Assembly: GCA_017447865.1 (NCBI GenBank)
Contig: JAFSMO010000081.1
Location: 1 to 52,972 of the forward strand
DNA from: Thermoguttaceae bacterium
Lineage (GTDB): Bacteria; Planctomycetota; Planctomycetia; Pirellulales; Thermoguttaceae
Direction of reading: 5' to 3'
DNA length: 52,972 nucleotides
Numbering within the stretch: the first letter of the stretch is position 1; every line of letters starts with the position of its first letter. Below the pieces are notes generated by a model. That model worked only from the letters and a program-made list of their open reading frames with translations. It was not told where the DNA came from and made no database searches. The position numbers were made by a program, and so were the translations under genes. This document shows positions 16,087-24,870 of this stretch, piece by piece.

Positions 16087-16198
16087 TCTCACGCGGAGCT
16101 GCGGAGGCGCGGAGGAGTAGAAAATGGGTATGTACGAATTGTCAATGGCTGCACGGACTCCCAAAAAAACTCCGCGGCTCCGCATCTCCGCGTGAGAT
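16087..16198. repeat. Inverted repeat of a dispersed CACGCGGAG-type element
   Basis: Two arms of about 28 bp (16087-16114 and 16171-16198), beginning TCTCACGCGGAG and ending CTCCGCGTGAGA, pair with only a few mismatches around a 56-bp centre. GC-rich in an AT-rich gap. The 304-bp gap 15945-16248 holds this element and otherwise only AT-rich sequence in which I see no gene; a weak -10-like TATGTT lies near 16012-16017 on the minus strand. Confidence 0.75.
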
Positions 16199-16248
16199 AG
16201 AAAGTAAGGGTCTTTTTGATTGAACCTTCCATTTCGCTAAATGGCATT

Positions 16249-16617
16249 CTATCTGTAAAACCGATTAAGATTGGCAACAATCCGTTGATAAAAGTAATAA
16301 TAAGAAGGAATAATAATCAGGATTGACAGAATAATCTGATAGAATTTGTTTTTTAACGTCAGTGGGTAACCTCTTCCGTCTTTAATATATTCCACATCGG
16401 GATCTACGAGATAGATAATCCCATATATTGGACCGAAAAATGTAACTATAAAGAGCCATATACCCCAATGGACGCAATCGATAGCAAAGAGATGGTGGAT
16501 AAAAAACACAAATACAAACGCAAGCATTAACACGTAAACCTTTATCGTAAAATCATATTTGCTAATAAAAGCAGCAACTTCACTGGATCTAAGCCATTTC
16601 CATAATTTATTCAACAT
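16249..16617 (-). CDS. Small membrane protein, unknown
   Basis: 122 residues with three likely membrane segments (about 27-45, 50-70 and 92-110: VYVLMLAFVFVFFIHHLF, IWLFIVTFFGPIYGIIYLV, IILSILIIIPSYYYFY) and a basic, amphipathic N-terminus (LNKLWKWLRSSE). I do not recognise a family. It is strikingly AT-rich beside GC-rich neighbours, and lies alone between the inverted repeat and the HzsA-like gene. ATG at 16617 follows AAGCGGTG, a weak ribosome site. Its coding status rests on the membrane pattern and length. Confidence 0.5.
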   Translation of the reverse strand: MLNKLWKWLRSSEVAAFISKYDFTIKVYVLMLAFVFVFFIHHLFAIDCVHWGIWLFIVTFFGPIYGIIYLVDPDVEYIKDGRGYPLTLKNKFYQIILSILIIIPSYYYFYQRIVANLNRFYR

Positions 16618-16662
16618 TTAGCACCGCTTTCCACATCAGTCCCCAAAAGTCAATTAACTGAA

Positions 16663-19482
16663 TTAATACTTGAACCGTTCCGGCAAATTCCGGTCGCGGC
16701 ACTCGGCGGGCGTGACGACCGGGCGGAAGAGCGGGTCGCCCTCGAACTTCGCGTGCAGTTTCCCGAAGAACGACGGGTGGAACGGGCAGTTATCGTCCAG
16801 CCAGTTGTTCAGCGTCAGCAGCTCGTCCGCCGTCAGCTTCACGTTCGGGTGCCACGCTTTAAGCTGCTTCGCGTACTGTTTGACCGCCTCGCTGTCGAAC
16901 GTGCATTCCTTGCCCATCAGCCACGCCGAAAGGGACGACGAAGGCGAGCAGATCTGGTACGGCGGGATGTACTCGATCCCGTTCGAGGCCGCGTCTTCGT
17001 TGCGCTCGCGGCGGTTTCCCCAGAGGAGTTTGTCGGGGTCGTCCGCCAGTTTCTTCATGGCGTGGTACGAAACGCTGTACGTGTCGAGCGGCTTGCCGGT
17101 CAGGTCGAGCGCGGATTTGCCTTCGCCCGGCGTACCGTCGTGGCAGGAAACGCAATTTTTGTCGAGGATCGGCTGGATCTGGCGCTCGTAGTCGAACGTC
17201 ATTTCCGGCCCGTTGAGGAACGCACCCCGGAGGTAGCCGCTCGTCTGGTTCGGCTGCGGGAGCATCGTCGCGACCGGCTTCATCATGGCGATGGGCTGCG
17301 GCCCGGCCGAGCGGGTCGGCGCATTGTTCGGCGTCTCGTGGCAGCCGACGCAGGCGCGGGTCTCGCCCGGGCGGAAATTGACGTACGTGCGTTCGGTCTG
17401 CACGGCCCGGAAATCCTCGTCCAGCGCCTGGAAGATGATCGCCCGGTCAGCCGGCACGTAGAAACGCGCGGAGCCGTCCTCTTCGACCGGAACGATCCCG
17501 AGCTGGATCCGGACGGCCAGATGCCCGGCCCCGATGGCGGAGTGGGCGTGGGTCGTGCCCGCATGATCGTCCCGGAAAGGTTTGCGGGCGGACCATGAAC
17601 GCGGGATCTGCTCCAGAACGCGGAGGTATTTGACCGTCCCCCGCTCCACGCCGTCCAGGCCGGTGTAAACGTCGGTCATGACGACCAGCGCTTTGTTCTC
17701 TTTGGCGAGCGCCGCGTCGATCTGGCTCGGCCGAACCGGCGGGACCGCACGCGCGACCAGCGGGTAAGGAAGCCAGCAGGAGACCGAATCGTCCTTGAGC
17801 AGAAGCTCGCCCGCGCCGGTGCCGTCGATCACGTTCAGCGCGTAGCCGGCCGGGTCGTTCCACATCAGCCCTTCTGGCTTGCAGGAGACCAGGAAAAGAT
17901 TTTCGTTGATCGGGTACGGGTCCTTGAACAGGCGGCCGGGCTTGCCGGTCATGTCGCGGTACCAGTTCCCTTCGGCGTCCTTGAAGTGGAACCCGTTGTG
18001 GTGGAACGTCGCGACGTCGGACGTGATGTACTTCATCGTTTCGGGACTCCGCACGTTCTCCTTGACGTCGATCACGATGACCGTCCCCATCGCGTTGTTC
18101 GGGCAGCAGTGCGACGCGCCGAGGAAGACGATTTTCGTCGTGCCGGGGATCGGCCGGGCGTAGATCATCGTCTCCGGGAAAGTGATCGTATTGCCGTAAA
18201 TTTCCGACGAATTCGTCCCGTCCGGGTTGACCGCCCAGAGGGCCTTGACGTTTCCCGCCGCTTTATCGACGTACTCCCAGCGGTGGTACAGGATCCGGCC
18301 GTCCGGCAGTACCGCGGGAGACTGCTCCGAAAGGGCCGAAAACGTCAGCGGCTGCAGGTTCGAGCCGTCGGCGTTCATGCGGTAAAGGTTCGAGACGGTC
18401 AAATTGTCGCCCGAGTCGCAAAGGACCGAAAACAGGCAGCGGGTGGAGATGAACGCGATCCCGCCGTCCGGCAGGTAGCACGGCTGCATGTCGTCCGTGC
18501 CGCGGTGGTAGCCGGCGGTGGCGAAACGGGCGTGCAAGGCGTCCTCGATCTCGGGCGGGAAGGTCAGCTGCTTCAGGCCAGTGCCGTCCACGTTGATTTC
18601 GTAAATGCGGTACCCTTCCTGGTTCGAGCGCTTCCAGTCGAACACGATTTTTTGGGCGTCGAACGAAACGTCAAACCGGTTGATCACGCCGCCGGCCAGC
18701 ACGGGGTTGACGTCGCGGACTTTCCCGGTTTTCAGGTTCAGGATCGCCAGCCCGCCGCCGGGGGCCCAGCGCGAATTCACGTGGTCGGTGTACACGTGGT
18801 TCGACGTGAGCGTCACGCGGCGAATGAAAACGATCTCCTCGATCCCTTTCTCCAGAAGCCGTTGGGCGGCGGAGGGGTTGAACGTGAACGGCGCTTTGTC
18901 GGCCGCCGGGACGGGTTTCGGCGGGGCTTGCGGCGCGCCGGCCATCCCCTTCATGTAAACGGCCTTGGACGGGTACTCGACCGGATCCGACCGGACCTCG
19001 AACGTGACGGTCCCTTTTTTGGCGCTTTCGACCAGCCCGACCTCGGCGGTGAAGCGGGTGAATTTCCCGTCCAGCTTGTAGTGCAGGATGGACGGCGCGT
19101 GTGCGAAAATCCCTTTCTCAAACGTCCTGCCGTTGATCTTGATCGGCCTTCCGGCGTGGTCTTTATTGATCAGCATGGTCCCCCAGCCCGTCTGCGAGGA
19201 GACCGGCTTGAGCGTGGTCAAATCGACCGCGTTTCCCTGCGCGTCGTAGAGGGTCGGAACGCCCCACGCCGCCTGGTCGTAGTCGTAATTATCCAGGCCG
19301 AACGTCGCCACGAGGTAAAGATCCGACGCGCCGTTGAGCTGGACGTCCAGCGCTTTGGCGGGCGACTTGACGTTCATCACCTCAGTCTTGACGGGATCAA
19401 ACGCGGCCGCGTGGCTTGAAACGGCACAGAAAAGGACGGCTAAAAACAGGATGATGCGGGAAACGACCGTGTTGTTTAACAT
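16663..19482 (-). CDS. Secreted NPCBM-PD40-CXXCH protein (hydrazine-synthase-alpha-like)
   Basis: 939 residues: signal peptide (1-25, ending HAAA), an NPCBM-type sugar-binding domain at about 35-155 (LYLVATFGLDNYDYDQAAWG, GIFAHAPSILHYKLDG), beta-propeller strands of the PD40 kind (NADGSNLQPLTF, SEQSPAVLPDGRILYHRWE), then the HzsA middle/C-terminal region with two haem-type sites, CVGCH (711-715) and CVSCH (777-781). In anammox bacteria HzsA is a haem subunit of hydrazine synthase, but PVC genomes hold many relatives whose job is unknown and which lack the other subunits, as here. It may be a surface redox or glycan-binding enzyme. GAGGG precedes the ATG. Confidence 0.85.
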   Translation of the reverse strand: MLNNTVVSRIILFLAVLFCAVSSHAAAFDPVKTEVMNVKSPAKALDVQLNGASDLYLVATFGLDNYDYDQAAWGVPTLYDAQGNAVDLTTLKPVSSQTGWGTMLINKDHAGRPIKINGRTFEKGIFAHAPSILHYKLDGKFTRFTAEVGLVESAKKGTVTFEVRSDPVEYPSKAVYMKGMAGAPQAPPKPVPAADKAPFTFNPSAAQRLLEKGIEEIVFIRRVTLTSNHVYTDHVNSRWAPGGGLAILNLKTGKVRDVNPVLAGGVINRFDVSFDAQKIVFDWKRSNQEGYRIYEINVDGTGLKQLTFPPEIEDALHARFATAGYHRGTDDMQPCYLPDGGIAFISTRCLFSVLCDSGDNLTVSNLYRMNADGSNLQPLTFSALSEQSPAVLPDGRILYHRWEYVDKAAGNVKALWAVNPDGTNSSEIYGNTITFPETMIYARPIPGTTKIVFLGASHCCPNNAMGTVIVIDVKENVRSPETMKYITSDVATFHHNGFHFKDAEGNWYRDMTGKPGRLFKDPYPINENLFLVSCKPEGLMWNDPAGYALNVIDGTGAGELLLKDDSVSCWLPYPLVARAVPPVRPSQIDAALAKENKALVVMTDVYTGLDGVERGTVKYLRVLEQIPRSWSARKPFRDDHAGTTHAHSAIGAGHLAVRIQLGIVPVEEDGSARFYVPADRAIIFQALDEDFRAVQTERTYVNFRPGETRACVGCHETPNNAPTRSAGPQPIAMMKPVATMLPQPNQTSGYLRGAFLNGPEMTFDYERQIQPILDKNCVSCHDGTPGEGKSALDLTGKPLDTYSVSYHAMKKLADDPDKLLWGNRRERNEDAASNGIEYIPPYQICSPSSSLSAWLMGKECTFDSEAVKQYAKQLKAWHPNVKLTADELLTLNNWLDDNCPFHPSFFGKLHAKFEGDPLFRPVVTPAECRDRNLPERFKY

Positions 19483-19549
19483 AAAAATCCCTCTTCAAAG
19501 CTGGAAAGGTTAAAGACCGTTAAACCGGGAAACCAACAAAAAGTTCAAC

Positions 19550-20074
19550 TCACCGGTTGGGGTTGGGCCTTCTGCGGGGGGCGCTCATTCTTTTCTGAAT
19601 CTCGTTTTTCCGGGCGTTGATCTTTTCTTTCTGCTCCGGAGTGAGCACTTCCTCCATCTTCTGCTCCATCTCATTGCGGAGTTCCTGCATTTGCTTGTTC
19701 AGTTCCTCGAACTTGGGGCGGTACTCGTCCTGGATTTTGTAGATTTGTTCTTTCTGATCCGGGGTCACGAAATCCCTGTAACCGAACGGAAGCATTCCAC
19801 GCATCACGAACGGACGGCGTTCCGGACCAGGTGCGGGAGCGGCCGGAGCCTCCGGAGCCGGTGCCGGGGCTGGAGTTTCGGCGGCAGGAGCCGGGGCTGG
19901 AGCTTCCGCAGCCGGAGCGGGCAGTGCTTCCGTTGCGGGGGCCGGAGCCTCTGATTTCGGGGCGGCGGCGGGTGCAGCGGCAGGAGCCGGAGCGGCTTCT
20001 TGAGCTGAAGCGGTGAGAGAAAAAGCCAGGACGGCACACGAAATGGCCGGGATCAGTGATAAAATGTGACGCAT
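19550..20074 (-). CDS. Spy/CpxP-like periplasmic protein with Ala/Pro-rich linker
   Basis: 174 residues: signal peptide (1-24, ending ASAQ), an Ala/Pro/Glu-rich low-complexity stretch (about 25-82, APAPAAAPAAAP type), then a helical domain at about 95-165 with two LTxxQ-like motifs, VTPDQKEQI and LTPEQKEKI, the hallmark of the Spy/CpxP group. Spy-type proteins are periplasmic chaperones or envelope-stress regulators; these PVC versions are uncharacterised. Ribosome site GGAGG. It lies 68 bp upstream of the HzsA-like gene on the same strand and 50 bp after aroDE, so it may share their transcript. Confidence 0.7.
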   Translation of the reverse strand: MRHILSLIPAISCAVLAFSLTASAQEAAPAPAAAPAAAPKSEAPAPATEALPAPAAEAPAPAPAAETPAPAPAPEAPAAPAPGPERRPFVMRGMLPFGYRDFVTPDQKEQIYKIQDEYRPKFEELNKQMQELRNEMEQKMEEVLTPEQKEKINARKNEIQKRMSAPRRRPNPNR

Positions 20075-20123
20075 AAATCCTCCAAAGCAAAAATGGTTAA
20101 AAAAGGTTTAATAATTTACTGTT

Positions 20124-21692
20124 TCAATGATTCAGAGCGTTCTGAACGACCTCGCGCATCACGTCAAGCGGGGGTTCCGTGCCAGTGAAACGCTCGAACT
20201 GCATTCCGGCCTGAAGCACGAACATGCGCAGGCCGTTCACCACCGCGCAGCCGTTTTCCCGGGCCGAGCGAATGAAAAGGGTTTCCTCCGGATTGTAAAC
20301 CGCGTCGAAACAGACGTGGGACTCTTTCAGCCGGTCAACGTCGTAGGGCGAATTCCCCACGTTCGGGAACATTCCGATCGGCGTGCAGTTCACGAGGTAA
20401 TCGACGTCGATCTCGTGGCGGAAATGCCATTCGCACGCCTCGGCCGTGTAACCGTCGGCGGTCAGCCGTTCCGCGAGGGCCTGTGCTCTGGGAAAATCCG
20501 CGTCGGTCAGGATGAGCTCGGCTCCGCGGCGGGCCAGCCCGATGGCGAGCGCTTTTCCGACGCCGCCCGCGCCCATGATCAGGGCGGTTTTACCCGTCAA
20601 GGGCGTTTCACGGATCGCGCCGGTTTGCGGATCGTCCAGCGGCTCCGACCAGTTCACCGGCTTTGCATCGCCTTCGACCGAAGAAGCGGCTGAGGCCAGG
20701 GAACTCATGGCGGCCTGGTAGTCCGTGTTCGTGCCGAGCGTTGAGCCGTCCGCGTTCCAGAGGACCGTGTTGCACGCTCCGATCACCTTCACCGAAGTAT
20801 CGACCTGGTCTAAAAGCGGAATCACCTTTTCCTTGTGCGGGATCGTGACGCTCAGGCCCTTCAGATTCAGGATTTCCGGGGCTTTGCGCATGAACTCCTC
20901 AAGAAATTCCGGCTGGACGCGCAGCGGAATGTAAACCCGGTTGGGGAGCTGGTTTTTGATGAACGCCGAATTGTGAATGACCGGGCTCATGGAGTGCCCC
21001 ACCGGGTCGGCGATCACGCCGAAAACTTCCACTTCGGGCGTGAGCTCTTCGGCGCGGTACAGATCCCGCATCACGTCCCACGCCATCATGCCCGGCGCGA
21101 GGGCCTGCTCCGCAGTCGGCTGGCAGTACGTGAACGGCGAGCCAAATGCCTGGCACAGGATCCGGCTGGGGACGCCATACTCGCCCATGCAGAAACCGAC
21201 GAGCGGGACCTTCGCGTTCCGTTTCCGCTTCACCAGGTCGAGCATCCGCAGCGAGTCCAAGGGGGACTGGGCGAAACAGGCGATTTTTACCACGTCCGCG
21301 TCCTGAGCCGCCAGCCGGTCGTAAACGGCGTCCAGATCCTCGGGAGTTTCGACGAAATTGTGCCAGCTCACGATCCGCTTCGACGTCCCGGTGCGTGGGA
21401 TCGAAGCCGCAACTCCGTCTTCCAGATCGACGTAATCGGCGCCCGCTTCCATCGCCTTGACGAGAATTTGGCGGCGGCGTTCCTCGGTCAGGTACCACAT
21501 TCCCCCGTCCTCAGCCCGGCGGCACGTCACGATGACCGGGGTGGGGCGGTCTTTGAGCACCAGATCAATATTCGGTTCGGCCTGAAGATGGTCGAGGCGG
21601 AGTTCAATCAGTCGGGCTCCCTTTTGCGCCAGTTCCTGATGTTCAGACTTCAGTTGATGGTGGGATGGGTACGCGATCGTAACACAAATCAT
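20124..21692 (-). CDS. aroDE: Bifunctional 3-dehydroquinate dehydratase / shikimate dehydrogenase
   Basis: 522 residues from ATG 21692, chosen because AAAGGAA lies nine bases before it and MICVTIAYPS is a normal type I AroD start; the longer frame adds 23 residues with no support. AroD domain 1-215: His111 (VSWHNF) and Schiff-base Lys136 (VVKIACF). AroE domain about 222-520: GVIADPVGHSMSPVIHN, Lys287 (SVTIPHK), Asp324 (TNTDY) and the NADP loop GAGGVG. Together they catalyse steps 3 and 4 of the shikimate pathway. Such fusions are known in plants, Chlamydiae and Planctomycetes, which supports the PVC assignment. A 40-residue insert follows TNTDYQAAMSSLA. Own promoter at 21781. Confidence 0.95.
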   Translation of the reverse strand: MICVTIAYPSHHQLKSEHQELAQKGARLIELRLDHLQAEPNIDLVLKDRPTPVIVTCRRAEDGGMWYLTEERRRQILVKAMEAGADYVDLEDGVAASIPRTGTSKRIVSWHNFVETPEDLDAVYDRLAAQDADVVKIACFAQSPLDSLRMLDLVKRKRNAKVPLVGFCMGEYGVPSRILCQAFGSPFTYCQPTAEQALAPGMMAWDVMRDLYRAEELTPEVEVFGVIADPVGHSMSPVIHNSAFIKNQLPNRVYIPLRVQPEFLEEFMRKAPEILNLKGLSVTIPHKEKVIPLLDQVDTSVKVIGACNTVLWNADGSTLGTNTDYQAAMSSLASAASSVEGDAKPVNWSEPLDDPQTGAIRETPLTGKTALIMGAGGVGKALAIGLARRGAELILTDADFPRAQALAERLTADGYTAEACEWHFRHEIDVDYLVNCTPIGMFPNVGNSPYDVDRLKESHVCFDAVYNPEETLFIRSARENGCAVVNGLRMFVLQAGMQFERFTGTEPPLDVMREVVQNALNH

Positions 21693-21780
21693 GGAAAAAA
21701 TTCCTTTAAGTGACGTAAAAAACGGCCACAGAAGATTGAAAAGATGGGGAATCCCGATCATTAATTATTAATTTGGAAGC

Positions 21781-21809
21781 ATTTTACCAAATAATGGGTT
21801 GGCCGTCAA
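21781..21809 (-). promoter_or_regulatory. Sigma70-type promoter for aroDE
   Basis: On the minus strand TTGACG (21804-21809), 17-bp spacer, TAAAAT (21781-21786), about 89 bp before the aroDE ATG. Confidence 0.65.
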
Positions 21810-21893
21810 GCCCCCACGGATTGGCTTCAAGGACGTAATGGAAAAAAATTTATTCTTTTTTTAAATATTTTCCTGAATTTATTGCAAGAGGCC

Positions 21894-21924
21894 TTGACAG
21901 AAACTTAAAAAAGCGCAAAATAAT
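21894..21924 (+). promoter_or_regulatory. Sigma70-type promoter for the rnf operon
   Basis: TTGACA (21894-21899) is followed by an AT-rich run offering -10 boxes AAAATA at 17 bp or AATAAT at 19 bp. It lies upstream of the small membrane protein gene at 21977 and diverges from the aroDE promoter. Confidence 0.65.
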
Positions 21925-21976
21925 TAATTTGAAAACTGGCAAATTTTCCGTAATTCGCCATAATAGGCGGAAATCC

Positions 21977-22351
21977 ATGAAAGATCCCATGAGCGACGAG
22001 AAAGAATCCGATCTGCTGGCCGATGACGACCTTTTTCCGATCCTCGGTCAGTGCCCTGAAGAAGGGGTTGGGGATTCCCGGGAAAGTCTTTCCTGTGCGT
22101 CGTGCCCGCTTTCGGACTGCCCGTCACGTGGTCTGATCCCGCCCGAGCGGTTGAAGGCGATTCAGGACGCGGAGAAAAGCGCACCATTGACCCCGGCTCA
22201 AATGACTTTTTCCAGTCTGGCGGTTTTTGTGCTTCCCATCCTTACTGCTCTCGCAGGGGTCGTTTTCCTTACCGAGTGGACCGGCCCGGTTCCTGCCGCG
22301 CTGATCGGTTTTGCCGCGGGAGTCATCATCGCCCGGGTTTTTTACCACTAG
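21977..22351 (+). CDS. Small cysteine-motif membrane protein heading the rnf operon
   Basis: 124 residues from ATG 21977 (AGGCGG precedes it; an in-frame ATG at 21929 has no site). An acidic N-terminus carries Cys26 and a CASCPLSDC cluster (Cys40, 43, 48), followed by two membrane segments at about 78-99 and 103-120. The layout (cytoplasmic Cys cluster, then two helices) resembles RseC/SoxR-reducing proteins, which precede rnf genes in Bacteroidetes and belong to the rsx/rse system in E. coli, but similarity is only in design. It may bind an Fe-S cluster or metal and assist Rnf assembly. Not rnfB: it lacks the ferredoxin domains. Confidence 0.62.
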   Translation: MKDPMSDEKESDLLADDDLFPILGQCPEEGVGDSRESLSCASCPLSDCPSRGLIPPERLKAIQDAEKSAPLTPAQMTFSSLAVFVLPILTALAGVVFLTEWTGPVPAALIGFAAGVIIARVFYH

Positions 22352-22436
22352 CTGCGGAACTAGGGATTCAACTCATGCCGCACCTTACACGCAATTCAAT
22401 TCAGTTCAACCTTTTCAACCTCAAAAAAGTTTTGAA

Positions 22437-23810
22437 ATGATTCAAAAAATCGAGACTTACACTTTCCCGCGAGGGATCCATCCTCGGGAGGGGAAGGAAT
22501 TTTCCGAGAAACAAAGTATTGAGATCCTCCCGGTTCCCGCCGAGCTGCGTCTCCCTCTTTCCCAGCACATTGGCGCCCCCGCGAAACTCTGCGTCGCCAT
22601 GAACGACACGCTGGAGTATGGCCAGCGCGTCGCGGAGGCGGGCGGTTTCGTTTCTGCCCCGGTTTACGCGTCACTTCCGGGAAAGGTCAAACGCATTAAT
22701 TTCGTCACGATGCCGAACGGTCGGCGTGTGGAGTCGGTCGTTCTGACCGTGAACCCGGATGGGTTCGACACGCAGACGCTTTTCGACCGGATGCTCCACC
22801 TGAAAGAGTACAAGCTGGCGGATTTCTCGCCCGAAGAAATTCTGAAGAAGATTTCCAACGCGGGCCTGGTCGGTCAGGGCGGCGCGGCGTTCCCGACGCA
22901 CGTGAAGTTCACCCGGAACGCTGAAAAGCCGGTCGATACGCTCCTGCTGAACGGCTGCGAGTGCGAGCCGTATCTGACGGCGGACCACCGCCTCATGCTG
23001 GAAATGCCCGACACGGTGGTGGCTGGCGCCCGTTTTGCGGCCAAAGCCGTCGGTGCGAAGAAAGTCAAAATCTGCATCGAGGCGAATAAACCGGACGCTC
23101 TGGAAAAAATGGCCGAAGCGGTCGAACGCTGGGAAAAGTCCAAAGAAGCGGACGAGGCCGAAATCGAAGTCGCCCGGATGAAAACGAAGTACCCGCAAGG
23201 GGGCGAAAAGCAGTTGATCTACGCGGCACTGGGCCGGAAAGTCCCGCTTGGCAAGCTCCCGATGGACGTCGGGGCGGCCGTGATGAACGTCGGAACGTCG
23301 GTTTCCACGGCGATGGCGGTCCTTTACGATCAGCCTCTGACGCACCGGGTCGTGACGGTCACAGGCGCGGGAATCGCCCGGCCGTCGAACCTTTTCGTCC
23401 CGATTGGAACGCCCATTTCGGTCCTGATCGAACACTGCGGCGGTCTGCAAAACGCCCAGCGTGTTTTGATGGGCGGCCCGATGATGGGGTTCGCCGTCGG
23501 TTCTCTCGAGATCCCCGTGACGAAAGGAACGAGCGGGATCACGATCCTGACGAAAGAAGAAGTAAGCAAAGCTAAGGAAACGCACTGCATTCGCTGCGGT
23601 CGATGCGTGAGCGCGTGCCCGATGCACCTGATTCCGAACCGATTAATGTTTTCTGCGCGAGCCAAAAACTGGGACGTGTTCAAGGAGCACTACCCTCTGG
23701 CGTGCATTGAATGCGGCTGCTGCGCGTTTTCCTGCCCCGCCAAAATTCCAATCGTACAGTTGATCCGAGTTGGGAAAATGGAACTGGCGAGACAAAAAAA
23801 CGCGAAGTAA
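22437..23810 (+). CDS. rnfC: Rnf complex subunit C (NADH-binding, two 4Fe-4S clusters)
   Basis: 457 residues from ATG 22437; the open frame begins earlier but MIQKIETYTFPRGIHP is the usual RnfC start. NADH/FMN-binding region AGLVGQGGAAFPTHVKF (about 142-158) and NGCECEP, then two ferredoxin-type motifs: Cys384/387/390/394 (CIRCGRCVSACP) and Cys423/426/429/433 (CIECGCCAFSCP), which separate it from NqrA. In the Rnf complex it exchanges electrons with NAD while ferredoxin is oxidised through RnfB, coupled to Na+ or H+ transport. Followed 36 bp later by rnfD. Confidence 0.96.
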   Translation: MIQKIETYTFPRGIHPREGKEFSEKQSIEILPVPAELRLPLSQHIGAPAKLCVAMNDTLEYGQRVAEAGGFVSAPVYASLPGKVKRINFVTMPNGRRVESVVLTVNPDGFDTQTLFDRMLHLKEYKLADFSPEEILKKISNAGLVGQGGAAFPTHVKFTRNAEKPVDTLLLNGCECEPYLTADHRLMLEMPDTVVAGARFAAKAVGAKKVKICIEANKPDALEKMAEAVERWEKSKEADEAEIEVARMKTKYPQGGEKQLIYAALGRKVPLGKLPMDVGAAVMNVGTSVSTAMAVLYDQPLTHRVVTVTGAGIARPSNLFVPIGTPISVLIEHCGGLQNAQRVLMGGPMMGFAVGSLEIPVTKGTSGITILTKEEVSKAKETHCIRCGRCVSACPMHLIPNRLMFSARAKNWDVFKEHYPLACIECGCCAFSCPAKIPIVQLIRVGKMELARQKNAK

Positions 23811-23846
23811 TTCCTCGAGGCCTCTTTTTTATTTGAAAATTTTATT

Positions 23847-24830
23847 ATGGGAAATTTTGAAGTTACCAGTTCACCGCATCTGAGTCGCGATCATCGTTCC
23901 ACGAGCCTGATGATGTTTCAGGTCGTGCTCGCGCTGTTCCCGACTATCATCATGTCGGTCGCGGTTTTTCATGCCTACGCCGTATTTCAGTTGGCCATTT
24001 GCGTTCTGACCTGCTGCGCGTCCGAGTGGATTTTCGAAACATTTCACAAAAAATACTGGACCCTCAGCGATAATTCGGCCATCGTGACCGGTCTGATTTT
24101 GGGGCTTTCCCTCCCGTGGAACGCGCCGTGGTACGTGGCAGTCACCGCGTCCATCGTCGGCATTGGGATCGGAAAAACCGCCTACGGTGGTTTGGGTTAC
24201 AATATTTTCAACCCGGCCATGGTGGGCCGCGCGTTTGCGATGATCAGCTTCGCCACCGTCATGGGAGGCGCAGCGTACCAGTACCACGGGGACGAACTCT
24301 CCGGGATCGTGACGCAGGCCACCCCGATGACGATGTACAAATCGGAAATCAAAGTGGACGTGGAGACCACCGGAGTCACGTCTCTGGACCTTCTGAAAAA
24401 AGGTTTCGTCAGCGTGCATAACGGATCCCTCGGCGAAGCGAGCGGCATCGCGATCCTCCTGGGCGGGATCTACCTCATTTGCCGGAAGAACGGCGGCTGG
24501 CGCACCACGCTCGGCATGCTCGCGACGGTCTTCATCATGGGGATGTTGACCTCGCCCAACGAGAACGCGCTCTACTTCGGTCTCTTCTACCTGACGAACG
24601 GCGCGGTGCTATTCGGGGCGTTCTTCATAGCCACCGACCCGGTGACGAACCCGATCACGCCGATGGGGCGCTGGTACTTCGGGATCGGGGTCGGCTTCCT
24701 GACGATGATCTTCCGTCTGTTCAGCGGCTACCCGGAGGGCGTCATGTTCGCGGTGCTCCTGATGAACGCGCTCACTCCGCTTCTGAACCAGGTCACGATC
24801 CCGAAGCCGTTCGGATACCAGAAAGCCTGA
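23847..24830 (+). CDS. rnfD: Rnf complex subunit D (flavinylated membrane subunit)
   Basis: 327 residues of the NqrB/RnfD family with about eight to ten membrane helices. Marks: SPHLSRDHRST near the start, GLGYNIFNPAMVGRAF, the FMN-attachment region VTQATPMT (Thr159) and the end NPITPMGRWYFGIGVGF, YPEGVMFAVLLMNALTPL. The subunit carries covalent FMN through a phosphoester to Thr and forms part of the ion path. The usual site reads SGAT; here it is TQAT, so modification is likely but not certain. Confidence 0.95.
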   Translation: MGNFEVTSSPHLSRDHRSTSLMMFQVVLALFPTIIMSVAVFHAYAVFQLAICVLTCCASEWIFETFHKKYWTLSDNSAIVTGLILGLSLPWNAPWYVAVTASIVGIGIGKTAYGGLGYNIFNPAMVGRAFAMISFATVMGGAAYQYHGDELSGIVTQATPMTMYKSEIKVDVETTGVTSLDLLKKGFVSVHNGSLGEASGIAILLGGIYLICRKNGGWRTTLGMLATVFIMGMLTSPNENALYFGLFYLTNGAVLFGAFFIATDPVTNPITPMGRWYFGIGVGFLTMIFRLFSGYPEGVMFAVLLMNALTPLLNQVTIPKPFGYQKA

Positions 24831-24870
24831 AATTCCTTATTATTTTTTCGCGGTAAAAAGAAAATTGAAG

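Noticed and set aside
16663..19482. True hydrazine synthase subunit
   Set aside because: No other hydrazine synthase or anammox genes are near, and similar proteins are common in non-anammox PVC genomes.
21977..22351. Small membrane protein as RnfB
   Set aside because: It has one CxxCxxxxC cluster and two C-terminal helices, without the ferredoxin domains or N-terminal helix of RnfB.
22396..22674. 92-residue minus-strand open frame near the rnfC start
   Set aside because: Antisense to rnfC and the intergenic region, with no family marks.
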